Below, piece after piece: positions 1 through 9,701 of a stretch of 45,692 nucleotides of DNA (position 1 is its first letter; the number at the start of each line of letters is the position of its first letter). Source of the DNA: an uncultured beta proteobacterium (lineage in GTDB: Bacteria > Pseudomonadota > Gammaproteobacteria > Burkholderiales > Burkholderiaceae_C); contig CAIJRK010000032.1 of NCBI GenBank assembly GCA_903823025.1, positions 1 through 45,692 of the forward strand, in the 5' to 3' direction. The position numbers and the translations under genes were made by a program. The notes beneath the pieces are model-generated. The model did not search any database. It saw nothing but the letters and a program-made list of their open reading frames with translations, and was not told the DNA's origin.

Positions 1-1
1 A

Positions 2-286
2 CGCTTGCGTAAAACGGATCTAGTCGGCCGATATGGCGGCGAAGAGTTTTTGGTGGTTTTGCCAGACACGCCTACTGATCAGGCTTTTGCGGTGCTCGAC
101 CGCATCCGCCATGACTTCAGTCTGATTAAATATGCGTTTGAAGACACTTGGTTTGACATTACGTTTTCAGCGGGCGTTGCGCAATTTCCAGCAACAAGCC
201 ATGCCGAAGCGTTGATCAAGAAAGCCGATGAAGCACTTTATGAGGCTAAAGATTCAGGGCGTAACTGTGTCATCGCCCACCACTGA
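2..286 (+). CDS. Diguanylate cyclase, C-terminal part of GGDEF domain (5' end outside window)
   Basis: This is the last 94 codons of a GGDEF domain, which makes cyclic di-GMP from two GTP in the cytoplasm. The active-site motif RYGGEEF lies near the start, and RKTD sits five residues before GGEEF, matching the RxxD inhibitory I-site, so product feedback inhibition is likely. The end (ADEALYEAKDSGRN) is the usual C-terminal helix of the family. The frame is open to the left edge, so the start, any sensory domain and the promoter are outside the window. A second GGDEF protein is at 16610-17683. The family assignment is firm; what signal it answers to cannot be seen. Confidence 0.95.
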   Translation, partial: RLRKTDLVGRYGGEEFLVVLPDTPTDQAFAVLDRIRHDFSLIKYAFEDTWFDITFSAGVAQFPATSHAEALIKKADEALYEAKDSGRNCVIAHH

Positions 287-595
287 CGCCGGTTTAACAG
301 GCGTTGTTGAATGAGCGACTGGCAAAATTCAAAACGCGCTGCCGCGTCGAAATACCTCGGTGCTCAACTTTGAGCCATGGCGGGACAGGGATGTTTTTGC
401 AATTTCCGTGTCCCTTCATCCGCATTCTTTCGGGGCCGCTTGACAAGTCCAGCTGGACAAGCCTTCATAAAAAATCGGGATGTGATGGGTGACCCTATCC
501 TTAACCCGAGCGACAGCATCAGTTGCGTGATGTGGCAATAAAGTGATGAAGGGGTCAACCCGTCAATCGTCTGCCCTGCCGATTTACAGTACGAC
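287..595. other. Intergenic stretch with hairpin and dispersed repeat
   Basis: No convincing gene. It holds a hairpin with 6-bp arms gggaca/tgtccc at 382-414, with no T-run after it, a 14-bp palindrome gctcaactttgagc just before it, and copy A of a 94-bp repeat at 411-504. Short open frames on both strands cross the repeat but have no ribosome site or recognisable protein. Confidence 0.6.
411..504 (+). repeat. 94-bp dispersed repeat, copy A
   Basis: Aligned by hand without gaps to the reverse complement of 3905-3998, 76 of 94 positions match (81%). The best conserved block is aagtccagctggacaagcc in the middle; its core gtccagctggac is a perfect 12-bp palindrome. It runs from tcccttcatc to atccttaa. 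It is non-coding as far as I can see. It could be a miniature element or an old recombination site; the family is not one I recognise. Confidence 0.75.
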
Positions 596-841
596 ATGGA
601 TGAACTGAAAAATCTCGAATCTCTTGGCTTGGTCTTGCCCAGTCCTGCCTATATTAGTGGCGCCATCTTGTTTGGCCTTTTCGGGTATGTGGCTTATCGG
701 CGGGGTCGTAAAACATCGACACCTGCTCTGACTTGGACCGGTGTGGCTTTGATGGTGTATCCCTACGCAGTCCAGCAAACGTGGTTGCTCTGGGGTGTTG
801 GTGTCGCGCTCTGCGGTTGGGCCTACACCAAGTGGCATTAA
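596..841 (+). CDS. Small conserved membrane protein, 81 aa
   Basis: A short inner-membrane protein of unknown function. The N-terminus (MDELKNLESLGLVLPSP) is followed by a hydrophobic segment about residues 19-33, a basic loop YRRGRK at about 34-40, and two more hydrophobic segments about 46-57 and 60-77, giving two to three membrane passes. It resembles small conserved proteobacterial proteins that databases sometimes label as amino acid transport proteins, but nothing here supports a transport role. It converges on the MFS gene with a 26-bp gap. The ATG at 596 has no clear Shine-Dalgarno sequence; the start is chosen because the protein is compact and family-like from this methionine. Confidence 0.75.
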   Translation: MDELKNLESLGLVLPSPAYISGAILFGLFGYVAYRRGRKTSTPALTWTGVALMVYPYAVQQTWLLWGVGVALCGWAYTKWH

Positions 842-867
842 TCACGCATCCAACAGTTCGTTGTTCT

Positions 868-2097
868 TTAGCCATTTGACTGCACTTTGGCGTTAACACG
901 CCTATTAACGGGCTGTCGCCAAATCACCGCCGCAATGACGATTGCCAGAGCCTGAACGAGCGCAATGCAGAGCACCGAACCAGACCAACCCCAGCCTTCA
1001 TAGGCCATTCCCGCCACCACGGTGCCCGCCGCACCACCCGCGTAATAGCTCATGTAATACAACCCTGTGGCCAGGGAGCGCCCTTCGCTGACATTGGAGG
1101 CTATCGTGCTGATGGTGGCCGACTGACAAATGAAAACCCCTGTTGAACACACCGCCAGACCGACAATAACCAAGGTTAAGGACGGCAAAAGGGTCACCAG
1201 CAAGCCAGCTGCGGAGATTGTTAAGGCCGACAAAAGTGACTTTAGGAACCCAAACTTGGCAATGTAACGTCCAACCAGTGGCGTCACCAGAACACCCACC
1301 AGATAGACGCAGAAAACATTGGCCAAGCCAGCGGCTGTGAGATAAAAAGGGGCCGCTGCCAAATGCAGATTCACGTAGGTAAAAGCCCCCACGAGCGAGA
1401 ACAAGACGCAAAAGCCCACGGCACAAGCCGCCATCAGTCGCTTGTGATGCAGATGACGCCACAGGACGGAAAACCCGGCACGTACATTTCGGTTGGGCGC
1501 AAAGTTGCGAGAGGGCGGCAACAGCCATGCCACCAACAGTGCCCCAATGAAATTCAATAGGGCCAAGGTGACAAAGGCACCTCGCCAGCCTAATATTTCA
1601 CCGACATGGCCCGTAATGAATCGGCCACAAAAGCCCCCCATGACCGTACCGCCTACATAAGTGGCCGTCATGCGGGCGATTCCACCCGCATGGAACTCCT
1701 CTGAAATGTAAGCAACGACGACCACCACAATGCCAGGAACAGCCAACCCTTGCAGGAAGCGCAAGACGAGCAGCGAGTCGAGGTTGTTAACGATGGGTAT
1801 CAGAGCCGTTGGAACGGTCAGGGCAAACATCGAGGTGCAAACGATGACTTTGCGCCCGAAGGCATCAGAGAGCATCCCCATAAAGGGCGAGACCAGCGCA
1901 ATAGCCAAAACCGTAGCCCCCACTGTCATGCCGGCTTGCACGGGTGTCGCATGAAAATCGGCCATCACCATGGGCAGCACGGCTTGCATGGTGTAAACAT
2001 TCAGAAAGGCAAAAAACCCAACCAGCCAGAGGATGGGGCGGGAGGCGAGTTCGCCGTTACCCAGAAAAAACAGGCGTAGTTGATTAGCAAACAGCAT
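868..2097 (-). CDS. MFS transporter
   Basis: Secondary transporter of the major facilitator superfamily with about 12 hydrophobic segments over 409 residues. The loop between segments 2 and 3 reads GMLSDAFGRKV, matching the MFS signature G-x-L-x-D-x-x-G-R-K, and the second half has the usual long basic cytoplasmic loop before it (about residues 205-225). It looks most like the YnfM/arabinose-efflux type of drug or metabolite exporters; the substrate cannot be told. The start at 2097 (ATG) is preferred over an in-frame TTG at 2106. It follows the HTH/coiled-coil gene by only about 15 bp on the same strand, so the two are probably co-transcribed and that protein may regulate it. Confidence 0.88.
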   Translation of the reverse strand: MLFANQLRLFFLGNGELASRPILWLVGFFAFLNVYTMQAVLPMVMADFHATPVQAGMTVGATVLAIALVSPFMGMLSDAFGRKVIVCTSMFALTVPTALIPIVNNLDSLLVLRFLQGLAVPGIVVVVVAYISEEFHAGGIARMTATYVGGTVMGGFCGRFITGHVGEILGWRGAFVTLALLNFIGALLVAWLLPPSRNFAPNRNVRAGFSVLWRHLHHKRLMAACAVGFCVLFSLVGAFTYVNLHLAAAPFYLTAAGLANVFCVYLVGVLVTPLVGRYIAKFGFLKSLLSALTISAAGLLVTLLPSLTLVIVGLAVCSTGVFICQSATISTIASNVSEGRSLATGLYYMSYYAGGAAGTVVAGMAYEGWGWSGSVLCIALVQALAIVIAAVIWRQPVNRRVNAKVQSNG

Positions 2098-2112
2098 GGC
2101 GGTCAAACCCGC

Positions 2113-2568
2113 TTACGACTGAGTGAGTTGGCTTCGCAACGCGGCATTTTCTTGCTTGAGTTGCTCAATCAGTTGCTCCACCACAGCCAACCGCGCTTGC
2201 GCGATCTGGCAAGCTTCGGAAAGTCTGTCAACTTCAGCAGAAAGGTTGTCCGCAACCGCCGTGACGCGCTCACGGGTGCTTTCACGCGTCAAGGTTAGCG
2301 TTGAGGCCAGCCTGTCGAGCCAGGCCATGATTTCGACCCGGGTCGTGTCTTTGTGAACCGGGTTTTGAAGCGTGGCTTTCTTGACGTCGGCGCGCCGACA
2401 GAGTTCAGATTGCGTTACGCGCCCGTAGTTGAAGGGGTAAATGCCATGGTTCGCTTGAACTTCGGCTTCGATGTCGTGCATGGCTCTGCGCAGCCGTTCG
2501 AGTGCGGCCTCAGTTCTTGCGTTGGGTTTCTCGGATGCCGTTAACGGCGTCATCAGTGAAGTTGTCAT
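2113..2568 (-). CDS. HTH-like protein with C-terminal coiled coil, 151 aa
   Basis: I do not recognise a named family. Residues about 45-85 (YGRVTQSELCRRADVKKATL and following) look like a helix-turn-helix that decides between sequences, and residues about 95-148 form a long heptad-rich helix (LSEACQIAQARLAVVEQLIE), i.e. a coiled coil for oligomerisation. This layout resembles small DNA-binding accessory proteins of plasmids and transposons (KfrA-like or DUF6262-like), but the likeness is only general. It is the first gene of a two-gene unit with the MFS transporter downstream, so a local regulator is possible. An inverted repeat lies about 107 bp upstream (2675-2694). No good ribosome site is seen before the ATG; 2550 is an alternative start. 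Confidence 0.6.
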   Translation of the reverse strand: MTTSLMTPLTASEKPNARTEAALERLRRAMHDIEAEVQANHGIYPFNYGRVTQSELCRRADVKKATLQNPVHKDTTRVEIMAWLDRLASTLTLTRESTRERVTAVADNLSAEVDRLSEACQIAQARLAVVEQLIEQLKQENAALRSQLTQS

Positions 2569-2674
2569 AACGAAAGTTTAAGCGTCAAACTCAGAAGCGC
2601 AGACGGACAAGATGATGATTGGTTGTTGGGTAGGAAAGACCCCATGAATCCAACGGTTCTGCCCGAGCCATCAA

Positions 2675-2694
2675 ACAGAGTTTCATGACTCTGT
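2675..2694. promoter_or_regulatory. Inverted repeat, possible operator
   Basis: Perfect 7-bp arms acagagt and actctgt around ttcatg. It lies upstream of the HTH/coiled-coil gene that starts at 2568 on the minus strand, so it could be a binding site for that protein. This is position and symmetry only. Confidence 0.3.
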
Positions 2695-2845
2695 GGGTTC
2701 ATCAACAACTAATGCTGGTTTGAAATCGCCCCTTCAGGGGCGTAACCTCTTCCAGATTCGCTCCGAAAGGGGCGTGGATTGAAGCATGTGTACCGGGTCC
2801 AACAGCACCCGGGGCGATGCCGGTAAGACGGCCTCCCGGCGAGGG

Positions 2846-2854
2846 TGCTATAGT
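2846..2854 (+). promoter_or_regulatory. Extended -10 promoter of tRNA-fMet
   Basis: TGCTATAGT matches an extended -10 (TGn followed by TATAGT) and ends 12 bp before the tRNA, the right distance for a start just inside the leader. No good -35 is seen at the usual spacing, as is common for extended -10 promoters. Confidence 0.5.
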
Positions 2855-2866
2855 CCACCTCCTTGA

Positions 2867-2943
<77 letters not shown>

Positions 2944-2954
2944 AAAATCGATTC

Positions 2955-2994
2955 AAGCGCTCCGGTCATTGACTGGGGCGCTTTTGTTGTTTTT
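2955..2994 (+). terminator. Rho-independent terminator after tRNA-fMet
   Basis: A 13-bp stem (aagcgctccggtc with gactggggcgctt, two G:T pairs) and the loop attg are followed by the T-rich tail ttgttgttttt. It starts 11 bp after the tRNA. Confidence 0.85.
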
Positions 2995-3025
2995 GATATC
3001 CAACTGTCAATCAGAACGCAAGTTT

Positions 3026-3247
3026 TTAAACCCAGCCGCGCCGCCATTGGGTTTCATCGCGCAGCTCACGCCACTCAATCCGGCGTGTCGCCTTGGAATG
3101 CACCGCCTCCAGATCAATCCACTCGACCTTGTCGCCTTCGTGCTCTGGCGCGATCACTTGAGCCACCAAAAAGTGTTTTTCTTTTGATATTGGCGTCACT
3201 GCAGTCCACTTTGATAGCAGCAGTTTGTTTGGTTGCAATAGATTCAT
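3026..3247 (-). CDS. TIGR02450 family tryptophan-rich protein
   Basis: A 73-residue protein of the small conserved family TIGR02450, function unknown. The family pattern is clear: NKLLLSKWTAV near the N-terminus, then KHFLVAQVI, a central LEAVHSKATRRIEWRELRD and the closing WRRGW. It spans the whole family length. The ATG at 3247 overlaps the stop of an upstream frame (3244-3690) in an ATGA junction, which suggests translational coupling if that frame is a real gene. It lies downstream of and convergent with the tRNA unit. The role is unknown; I recall members as short cytoplasmic proteins of many marine and freshwater proteobacteria. Confidence 0.85.
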   Translation of the reverse strand: MNLLQPNKLLLSKWTAVTPISKEKHFLVAQVIAPEHEGDKVEWIDLEAVHSKATRRIEWRELRDETQWRRGWV

Positions 3248-3690
3248 CTGGTCAGGGTGTTAGGGGTTGTCGGTGTGAACGCCGTCTTGCCAAGGCCAAA
3301 CAGGTCTCCGTCGTGCAGGACTTCGCTCATGGACTTGGATGGGGTCGGGGTCTTGAACCTCTGCGGTCGGGCACTGGCTGGTTTTGTCTCCGGTTGCTGA
3401 CTTTGCCGCGACTGCGTTCTCAGTTGCCACGCCCGCTCCGGAAATCCAGCGCATGTACGGGTAAAGCCCGCAACTAAATTAATTCTCATCTGGCGAATTA
3501 TCCGTTCTGACTCATGGCGTGCCAAGCCATTCTTGTGCTCTTTCATGATGTCCAAAACTGCATGTAGCCTTTCAGCTATGGAGGGGTAGCCGTCTGGCGG
3601 TTTGTTGCGAATTGCCAATGTCTGAAAACTATATAAACTGTATAAATAGTTATTAAGAAATTTATAGGGCAATTCAACATGAAAACTCAC
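3244..3690 (-). CDS. Hypothetical protein, 148 aa
   Basis: Not recognised. The N-terminal half (SIAERLHAVLDIMKEHKNGL at about residues 36-55) reads as amphipathic helix; the second half is rich in K, P, Q and S and looks disordered (KPASARPQRFKTPTPSKS). The stop shares an ATGA with the start of the TIGR02450 gene, which is the main reason to accept it. Against it, the 5' end lies in AT-rich sequence (about 3600-3670) that looks more like a promoter, with an interrupted repeat aactat/atagtt at 3627-3652, and no ribosome site precedes the ATG at 3690. A shorter start inside the frame is possible. Low confidence. Confidence 0.35.
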   Translation of the reverse strand: MSFHVELPYKFLNNYLYSLYSFQTLAIRNKPPDGYPSIAERLHAVLDIMKEHKNGLARHESERIIRQMRINLVAGFTRTCAGFPERAWQLRTQSRQSQQPETKPASARPQRFKTPTPSKSMSEVLHDGDLFGLGKTAFTPTTPNTLTR

Positions 3691-4062
3691 TACTCAGGAA
3701 AAGCCAACGTCTCCAGCCAGAATCACTTGCAGGAGGATTTGAGTAAGAAGCTATGGGCTTTATTTTGGTCTTTAACGCGACCTGCCGCCACTCAACATAT
3801 TGGAATGTTTGCGGGTTCGCTGCTGCCATACGATTCATGGGTACCACCCAAGGGTCGGTATTGAACACCCCATCCGCGCATTCCCCTTGCTAGGCGAAGC
3901 GGCATTAAGGACATAGTCACCAATAACATTCCGGATTTTTATGCGGGCTTGTCCAGCTGGACTTATCCAGCCGCTCCGAGAAAATGCTGATTAAGGGAAA
4001 TTATTTTTGACCAAATCCTATGTCGCCGACATGTGGGACCAATACACCAAACTTAAGCCCCC
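3691..4062. other. Intergenic stretch carrying repeat copy B
   Basis: Two short frames (3679-3864 plus, 3674-3868 minus) cross the left half but have no family likeness or ribosome site, so I leave them out. The only clear structure is copy B of the 94-bp repeat at 3905-3998. Confidence 0.5.
3905..3998 (-). repeat. 94-bp dispersed repeat, copy B (inverted relative to copy A)
   Basis: On the minus strand it runs from tcccttaatc to gtccttaa and aligns without gaps to 411-504 with 76 of 94 positions the same, including the identical block aagtccagctggacaagcc. The two copies face each other across 3.4 kb that includes the tRNA, the MFS gene and the TIGR02450 gene. Confidence 0.75.
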
Positions 4063-4359
4063 TTACTGGTGTGTGTCAGGGTCACGCGTCTGGTCACGAT
4101 CCCGGTCGCGCGCCGGAGTTTGGGTTTGGTCAGGGTCACGCATCTGATCACGGTCACGCGTCGGAGTTTGGGTTTGGGTTTGATCAGGGTCACGCGTCTG
4201 GTCACGGTCCCGGTCGCGCGCCGGATTTTGGGTTTGAGTTTGGTCATGTGTCTGGTCACGGTCACCGACACCGACACCAGCGTTTGGGCCGCTGGCCATC
4301 GCCACCGTCGCCACGGAGGCATAAATCAGCCATGCTGCGAATTTTTTAGAATTCTTCAT
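4063..4359 (-). CDS. Secreted low-complexity Asp/Arg/Gln/Thr repeat protein
   Basis: A 98-residue protein with a classic signal peptide (MKNSKKFAAWLIYASVATVA at residues 1-20, then MASG) and a mature part made almost only of D, R, Q, T and P in imperfect repeats such as DRDQTRDPDQTQT. About four units can be counted, bounded by PAR or PTR. It is probably exported and disordered. The ATG at 4359 is chosen because AAAGGA lies 8 nt upstream; the ATG at 4368 sits directly on that site. I recall secreted betaproteobacterial proteins with a similar Q/T/R/D stretch followed by a conserved helical tail (IYGSQ type); no such tail follows the stop here, so this may be a shortened member. Function unknown. 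Confidence 0.6.
   Translation of the reverse strand: MKNSKKFAAWLIYASVATVAMASGPNAGVGVGDRDQTHDQTQTQNPARDRDRDQTRDPDQTQTQTPTRDRDQMRDPDQTQTPARDRDRDQTRDPDTHQ
4080..4250. repeat. Imperfect tandem repeats inside the secreted protein gene
   Basis: On the plus strand the phrases cagggtcacgcgtctggtca, cggtcgcgcgccgga and tttgggtttg recur several times with small changes (for example near 4080, 4131 and 4183). The DNA repeat underlies the D/R/Q/T protein repeat, so copy number may vary between strains. Confidence 0.7.
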
Positions 4360-4648
4360 CCTGTACATCCTTTAAAAGTTGTTGGGAGGTACATTGTCTG
4401 GATGACATATAGAGATTCCTTGATAAAAATCACGCCAGCCAGCCATATTGAGGAATCTATCTTTGACGGAAAAGTAACGTCGGTCATCAATTGCGTGTTC
4501 CATAGTTTTTGATGAAGTTTTGATAAATACACGTCAATCGCTTGGGTTCCCCCGCCTACAGTGACGATAACTTGTCGGTCAGGCATCGTCCTACCTCTAG
4601 CGACAAGGACTTCGTTAGAAGCTTGGACACATCACACTGGAGCGCGAG

Positions 4649-5686
4649 ATGTCATACAAAAATACATTCCTGATTTGTACCCGCGATGTGGATAAAGAAG
4701 GGGGATTTCTGGCACAACCCGGGGCGACAACTTTTCTAAAAGTGCCGCTTGAAAACAAGGTGTACAGCAGCGCCCACGCGATGCCAAAAGATCGTTGGAA
4801 GAAGGCCGTTATTGCGGCAGCCGATGGTGACGAGGATGAAATAACCGGGTTAACGGGCAATATTCTCTTCTTCGTTCATGGCTACAACAACGATATAGAG
4901 AGCGTCCTTTGGCGAACAAGAACCTTGCAGGCCTCTCTGGCAGCGCAACGATGGAAGGGCTTGGTTGTGGGGTTCGACTGGCCCAGCGACAACACCACGC
5001 TGAACTATCTTGAAGATCGCTATGACGCCTCGCAAGTCGCGCAACGCCTGGTTGAGGATGCGCTTCAAATTGTTGTCGATGCACAATTTCCGACTGACCC
5101 GCAAGCCCATCCGTGCACGATCAATGTGCATTTGCTGGGCCACTCAACGGGTGCCTACGTCATCATGGATGCATTTGCCAATGCCGCCAAGAGCGGAAAA
5201 TTGTTCAAGAAGCCGTGGCGTATCGGGCAAGTTGCCTTTATCGGCGGTGACGTATCAAGTGCTTCGCTGTCTTCAACGTCCGATTGGGCTGCGCCTATGT
5301 ATGAGCGAATTTTCAGGCTGACCAACTACTCGAACAGATTTGACAAAGTGCTTGGTATTTCAAACATGAAGCGCCTGGGTATTGCACCTCGCGCGGGTCG
5401 GGTTGGCCTTCCTATCGAAGTTTTTTCCAAAGCCGTCAACGTAGATTGTTCTGCCTATTTCCGCACGAAAGATCCCAAAAAATCGACATTCACGGGGACG
5501 TTTAATCACTCGTGGCATATTGGCGACCCAGAATTTGCGCTTGATCTAGCCTTGACGCTAGAAGGTGAAATTGATCGACAAGAGATTCCGACCCGACACA
5601 ATGATCAAGGACGACTCACACTGATTTCCGGCCAAAGCCGTCCAGCGTATCAAGAAGGCTGGGATGAAGATCGTCGGCCTGTTTAA
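4649..5686 (+). CDS. Alpha/beta hydrolase, DUF900 type
   Basis: A 345-residue alpha/beta hydrolase. The oxyanion-hole loop is FFVHGYNND (residues 74-82) and the nucleophile elbow is GHSTG with Ser166; GGDVSS at 199-204 and NHSWH at 286-290 (His287 or His290 as catalytic base) complete the expected fold. This pattern matches DUF900 (PF05990), hydrolases of unknown substrate. There is no signal peptide, so it is probably cytoplasmic. A ggagcgcgag stretch precedes the ATG. Its stop codon lies inside an 18-bp palindrome (5679-5696), which may act as a terminator. Next genes are a tiny unknown protein and a DUF4160/DUF2442 pair, so the setting is accessory. Substrate unknown; esterase or lipase activity is only inferred. 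Confidence 0.85.
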   Translation: MSYKNTFLICTRDVDKEGGFLAQPGATTFLKVPLENKVYSSAHAMPKDRWKKAVIAAADGDEDEITGLTGNILFFVHGYNNDIESVLWRTRTLQASLAAQRWKGLVVGFDWPSDNTTLNYLEDRYDASQVAQRLVEDALQIVVDAQFPTDPQAHPCTINVHLLGHSTGAYVIMDAFANAAKSGKLFKKPWRIGQVAFIGGDVSSASLSSTSDWAAPMYERIFRLTNYSNRFDKVLGISNMKRLGIAPRAGRVGLPIEVFSKAVNVDCSAYFRTKDPKKSTFTGTFNHSWHIGDPEFALDLALTLEGEIDRQEIPTRHNDQGRLTLISGQSRPAYQEGWDEDRRPV

Positions 5687-5762
5687 TATTAAACAGCCCA
5701 CTGTTTTAAACAGTCGTCTAGCTTTTACGGCGTAAAGACCTCAATATTTTTTTCAAAAAAAT
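5679..5762. repeat. Cluster of four perfect palindromes
   Basis: In 84 bp there are CTGTTTAATATTAAACAG (5679-5696, over the hydrolase stop codon), ACTGTTTTAAACAGT (5700-5714), TTTACGGCGTAAA (5724-5736) and ATTTTTTTCAAAAAAAT (5746-5762). The first two share the half-site CTGTTT. They may serve as a terminator, a binding array for a regulator, or both. Confidence 0.7.
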
Positions 5763-5809
5763 CCTTAGCCGCAACGTTAAATTCCTGTTTCACTATACAA
5801 GGAGAAAAA

Positions 5810-6007
5810 ATGGCACTCATGATCTTACTCAGGCTTCCCACGCAGAAAGATCTCGATAAACATACTATCGATTTTGAAAGTTTCTACGAAGAATTTATCG
5901 CCAATTCTGTGGCCCCCTTTATTGCAAGGGTGAAGGTGAAAGATGGGTCTATTGATCTAGCTGGCTACTCAATCTCAATGAGCGATTGGTTTAATCATTG
6001 TCAATGA
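5810..6007 (+). CDS. Small hypothetical protein, 65 aa
   Basis: Not recognised. The main support is a strong ribosome site, AAGGAG with the ATG 6 nt further (5800-5812), directly after a TATACA box (5795-5800). The protein has a short hydrophobic start (MALMILLRL), an acidic aromatic middle (DFESFYEEF) and a C-terminus of beta character (VKVKDGSIDLAGYSIS). No signal peptide or membrane segment is convincing. It stands alone between the palindrome cluster and the DUF4160 gene. Probably real and expressed, but no function can be given. Confidence 0.5.
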   Translation: MALMILLRLPTQKDLDKHTIDFESFYEEFIANSVAPFIARVKVKDGSIDLAGYSISMSDWFNHCQ

Positions 6008-6110
6008 CTAATACTAATACCAACAAGCTAACCCATCGGTTGACCCCGTTCGCTTCATTCTCTAAATGCTACGCTATAGATAGTGCAATAGTTGCTCTAC
6101 ACTAGGGCCT

Positions 6111-6338
6111 ATGCCAACCTTGCAAAGATTCTTCGATTGCCGTGTCTTGATGTATCTCGGCGATCATCCGCCGCCGCATGTTCATGTCGTTCTACGCGAC
6201 GGTCGTAACTGCATTGTCGAAATTGAATCGTTGTTGGTTATTGGCAAGCTGGCCGGGCGCGAAATTCGTGACGCGCTTAACTGGATAGAACACGAGAAAA
6301 CGTTTCTTTTGAACGAGTGGCAGAGGTACAACCCATGA
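6111..6338 (+). CDS. DUF4160 domain protein
   Basis: A 75-residue protein matching DUF4160 along its full length: MPTLQRFFDCRV at the start, the diagnostic HPPPHVHV at about residues 20-27, then a strand-rich centre (NCIVEIESLLV) and a C-terminal helix ending in W. Members are small and commonly precede a DUF2442 gene, as here: the stop overlaps the next start in ATGA. That fixed pairing suggests a two-part module, and toxin-antitoxin function has been suggested for such pairs, but no activity is established that I can cite. A TTGACC hexamer lies at about 6040 as a possible -35. Confidence 0.85.
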   Translation: MPTLQRFFDCRVLMYLGDHPPPHVHVVLRDGRNCIVEIESLLVIGKLAGREIRDALNWIEHEKTFLLNEWQRYNP

Positions 6339-6820
6339 GTGAATTTTTCCACCCCAAACTTCAAACGGTTCAAGCGTTGAAGCCCTATCGTTTAAGCACC
6401 ACTTGGAGCACCGGTGAAGTGCTGGTGGTTGATATATCAAATGTGATGCGCGGGCCAGCCTTTGCTGAGATTCGCAAGCCGGAAGTATTTGGAAATGTGC
6501 ACACCGATGGCTTCAGCATCGAGTGGTTTGATACAGAGCTCGGGCCAGATAACGTTTATGCATGGGCCAAAGAACAGGCGGGCGAGGTCAGCCATGAAAT
6601 GTTCGGGGGCTGGATGTACCGCAACAAGCTCTCCCTTTCTGGCTCCGCTGAAGCGCTGGGGATCAGCCGTCGCATGGTTAGCTATTACCGTACGGCGCAC
6701 AAAGCGATTCCCCGGTCTATTTGGCTGGCGTGTTTGGGTTGGGAGGTGACGCGTCCCAAGTCGCGAATGCTTCCCCGGGAACTGCCTACGGCAAGAGAAT
6801 ACGCAGCCGCCCACGCCTGA
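6335..6820 (+). CDS. DUF2442 domain protein with C-terminal HTH
   Basis: 161 residues from the ATG at 6335, which overlaps the DUF4160 stop by four bases (ATGA). Residues about 12-80 fit DUF2442: YRLSTTWSTGEVLVVDISN, then GPAFAEIRKPEVFGNVHTD and a strand GFSIEWFDTELGPDNVYAWA. Residues about 100-135 contain a helix-turn-helix like stretch, SLSGSAEALGISRRMVSYYR, as in small Cro-type regulators. The protein is thus a DUF2442-HTH fusion and may repress its own operon while partnering DUF4160. An in-frame ATG at 6317 exists but lies inside the upstream gene and has no ribosome site. Function inferred from pairing only. Confidence 0.82.
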   Translation: MSEFFHPKLQTVQALKPYRLSTTWSTGEVLVVDISNVMRGPAFAEIRKPEVFGNVHTDGFSIEWFDTELGPDNVYAWAKEQAGEVSHEMFGGWMYRNKLSLSGSAEALGISRRMVSYYRTAHKAIPRSIWLACLGWEVTRPKSRMLPRELPTAREYAAAHA

Positions 6821-6942
6821 CGCCGACGGAGTCATTTAATCAGACCCTGGCCCTTTGATTCCAACTATCCTGCAGTGTCAAAAGTAATTCGCAGGTTTTG
6901 TTCATACATTCGTTCGCCTCACGACGTGGAGTAAGGGCGGCC

Positions 6943-6970
6943 AAAAAAAACGCGCCCGAAGACGCGTTTT
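6943..6970 (-). terminator. Rho-independent terminator of gapA
   Basis: On the minus strand aacgcgtc-ttcg-ggcgcgtt forms an 8-bp stem with a stable TTCG loop, followed by a run of eight T. It starts about 20 bp after the gapA stop. Confidence 0.88.
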
Positions 6971-6990
6971 TAACGACAGCGAGGAATTGC

Positions 6991-9685
<2,695 letters not shown>

Positions 9686-9701
9686 GGCGATGAGGGGCAG
9701 A

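Larger units (their letters stand above)
2569..2866. other. Intergenic region upstream of tRNA-fMet
   Basis: No gene. It holds an inverted repeat at 2675-2694 (acagagt, 6-bp loop, actctgt), a tight hairpin cgccccttcaggggcg at 2727-2742, a stretch at 2756-2784 that resembles one type I-C CRISPR repeat, and the probable tRNA promoter at 2846-2854. Confidence 0.6.

Noticed and set aside
411..504. Integron attC site
   Set aside because: The repeat has a palindromic core but not the expected paired RYYYAAC/GTTRRRY boxes at its ends, and no integrase or cassette series is present.
2700..2800. A CRISPR array
   Set aside because: Only one repeat-like unit is present; the second hairpin is 30 bp away with different sequence and there are no spacers at regular spacing.
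4356..4586. 76-codon minus-strand frame before the repeat protein
   Set aside because: No ribosome site and no family pattern; it runs over the promoter region of the repeat protein.
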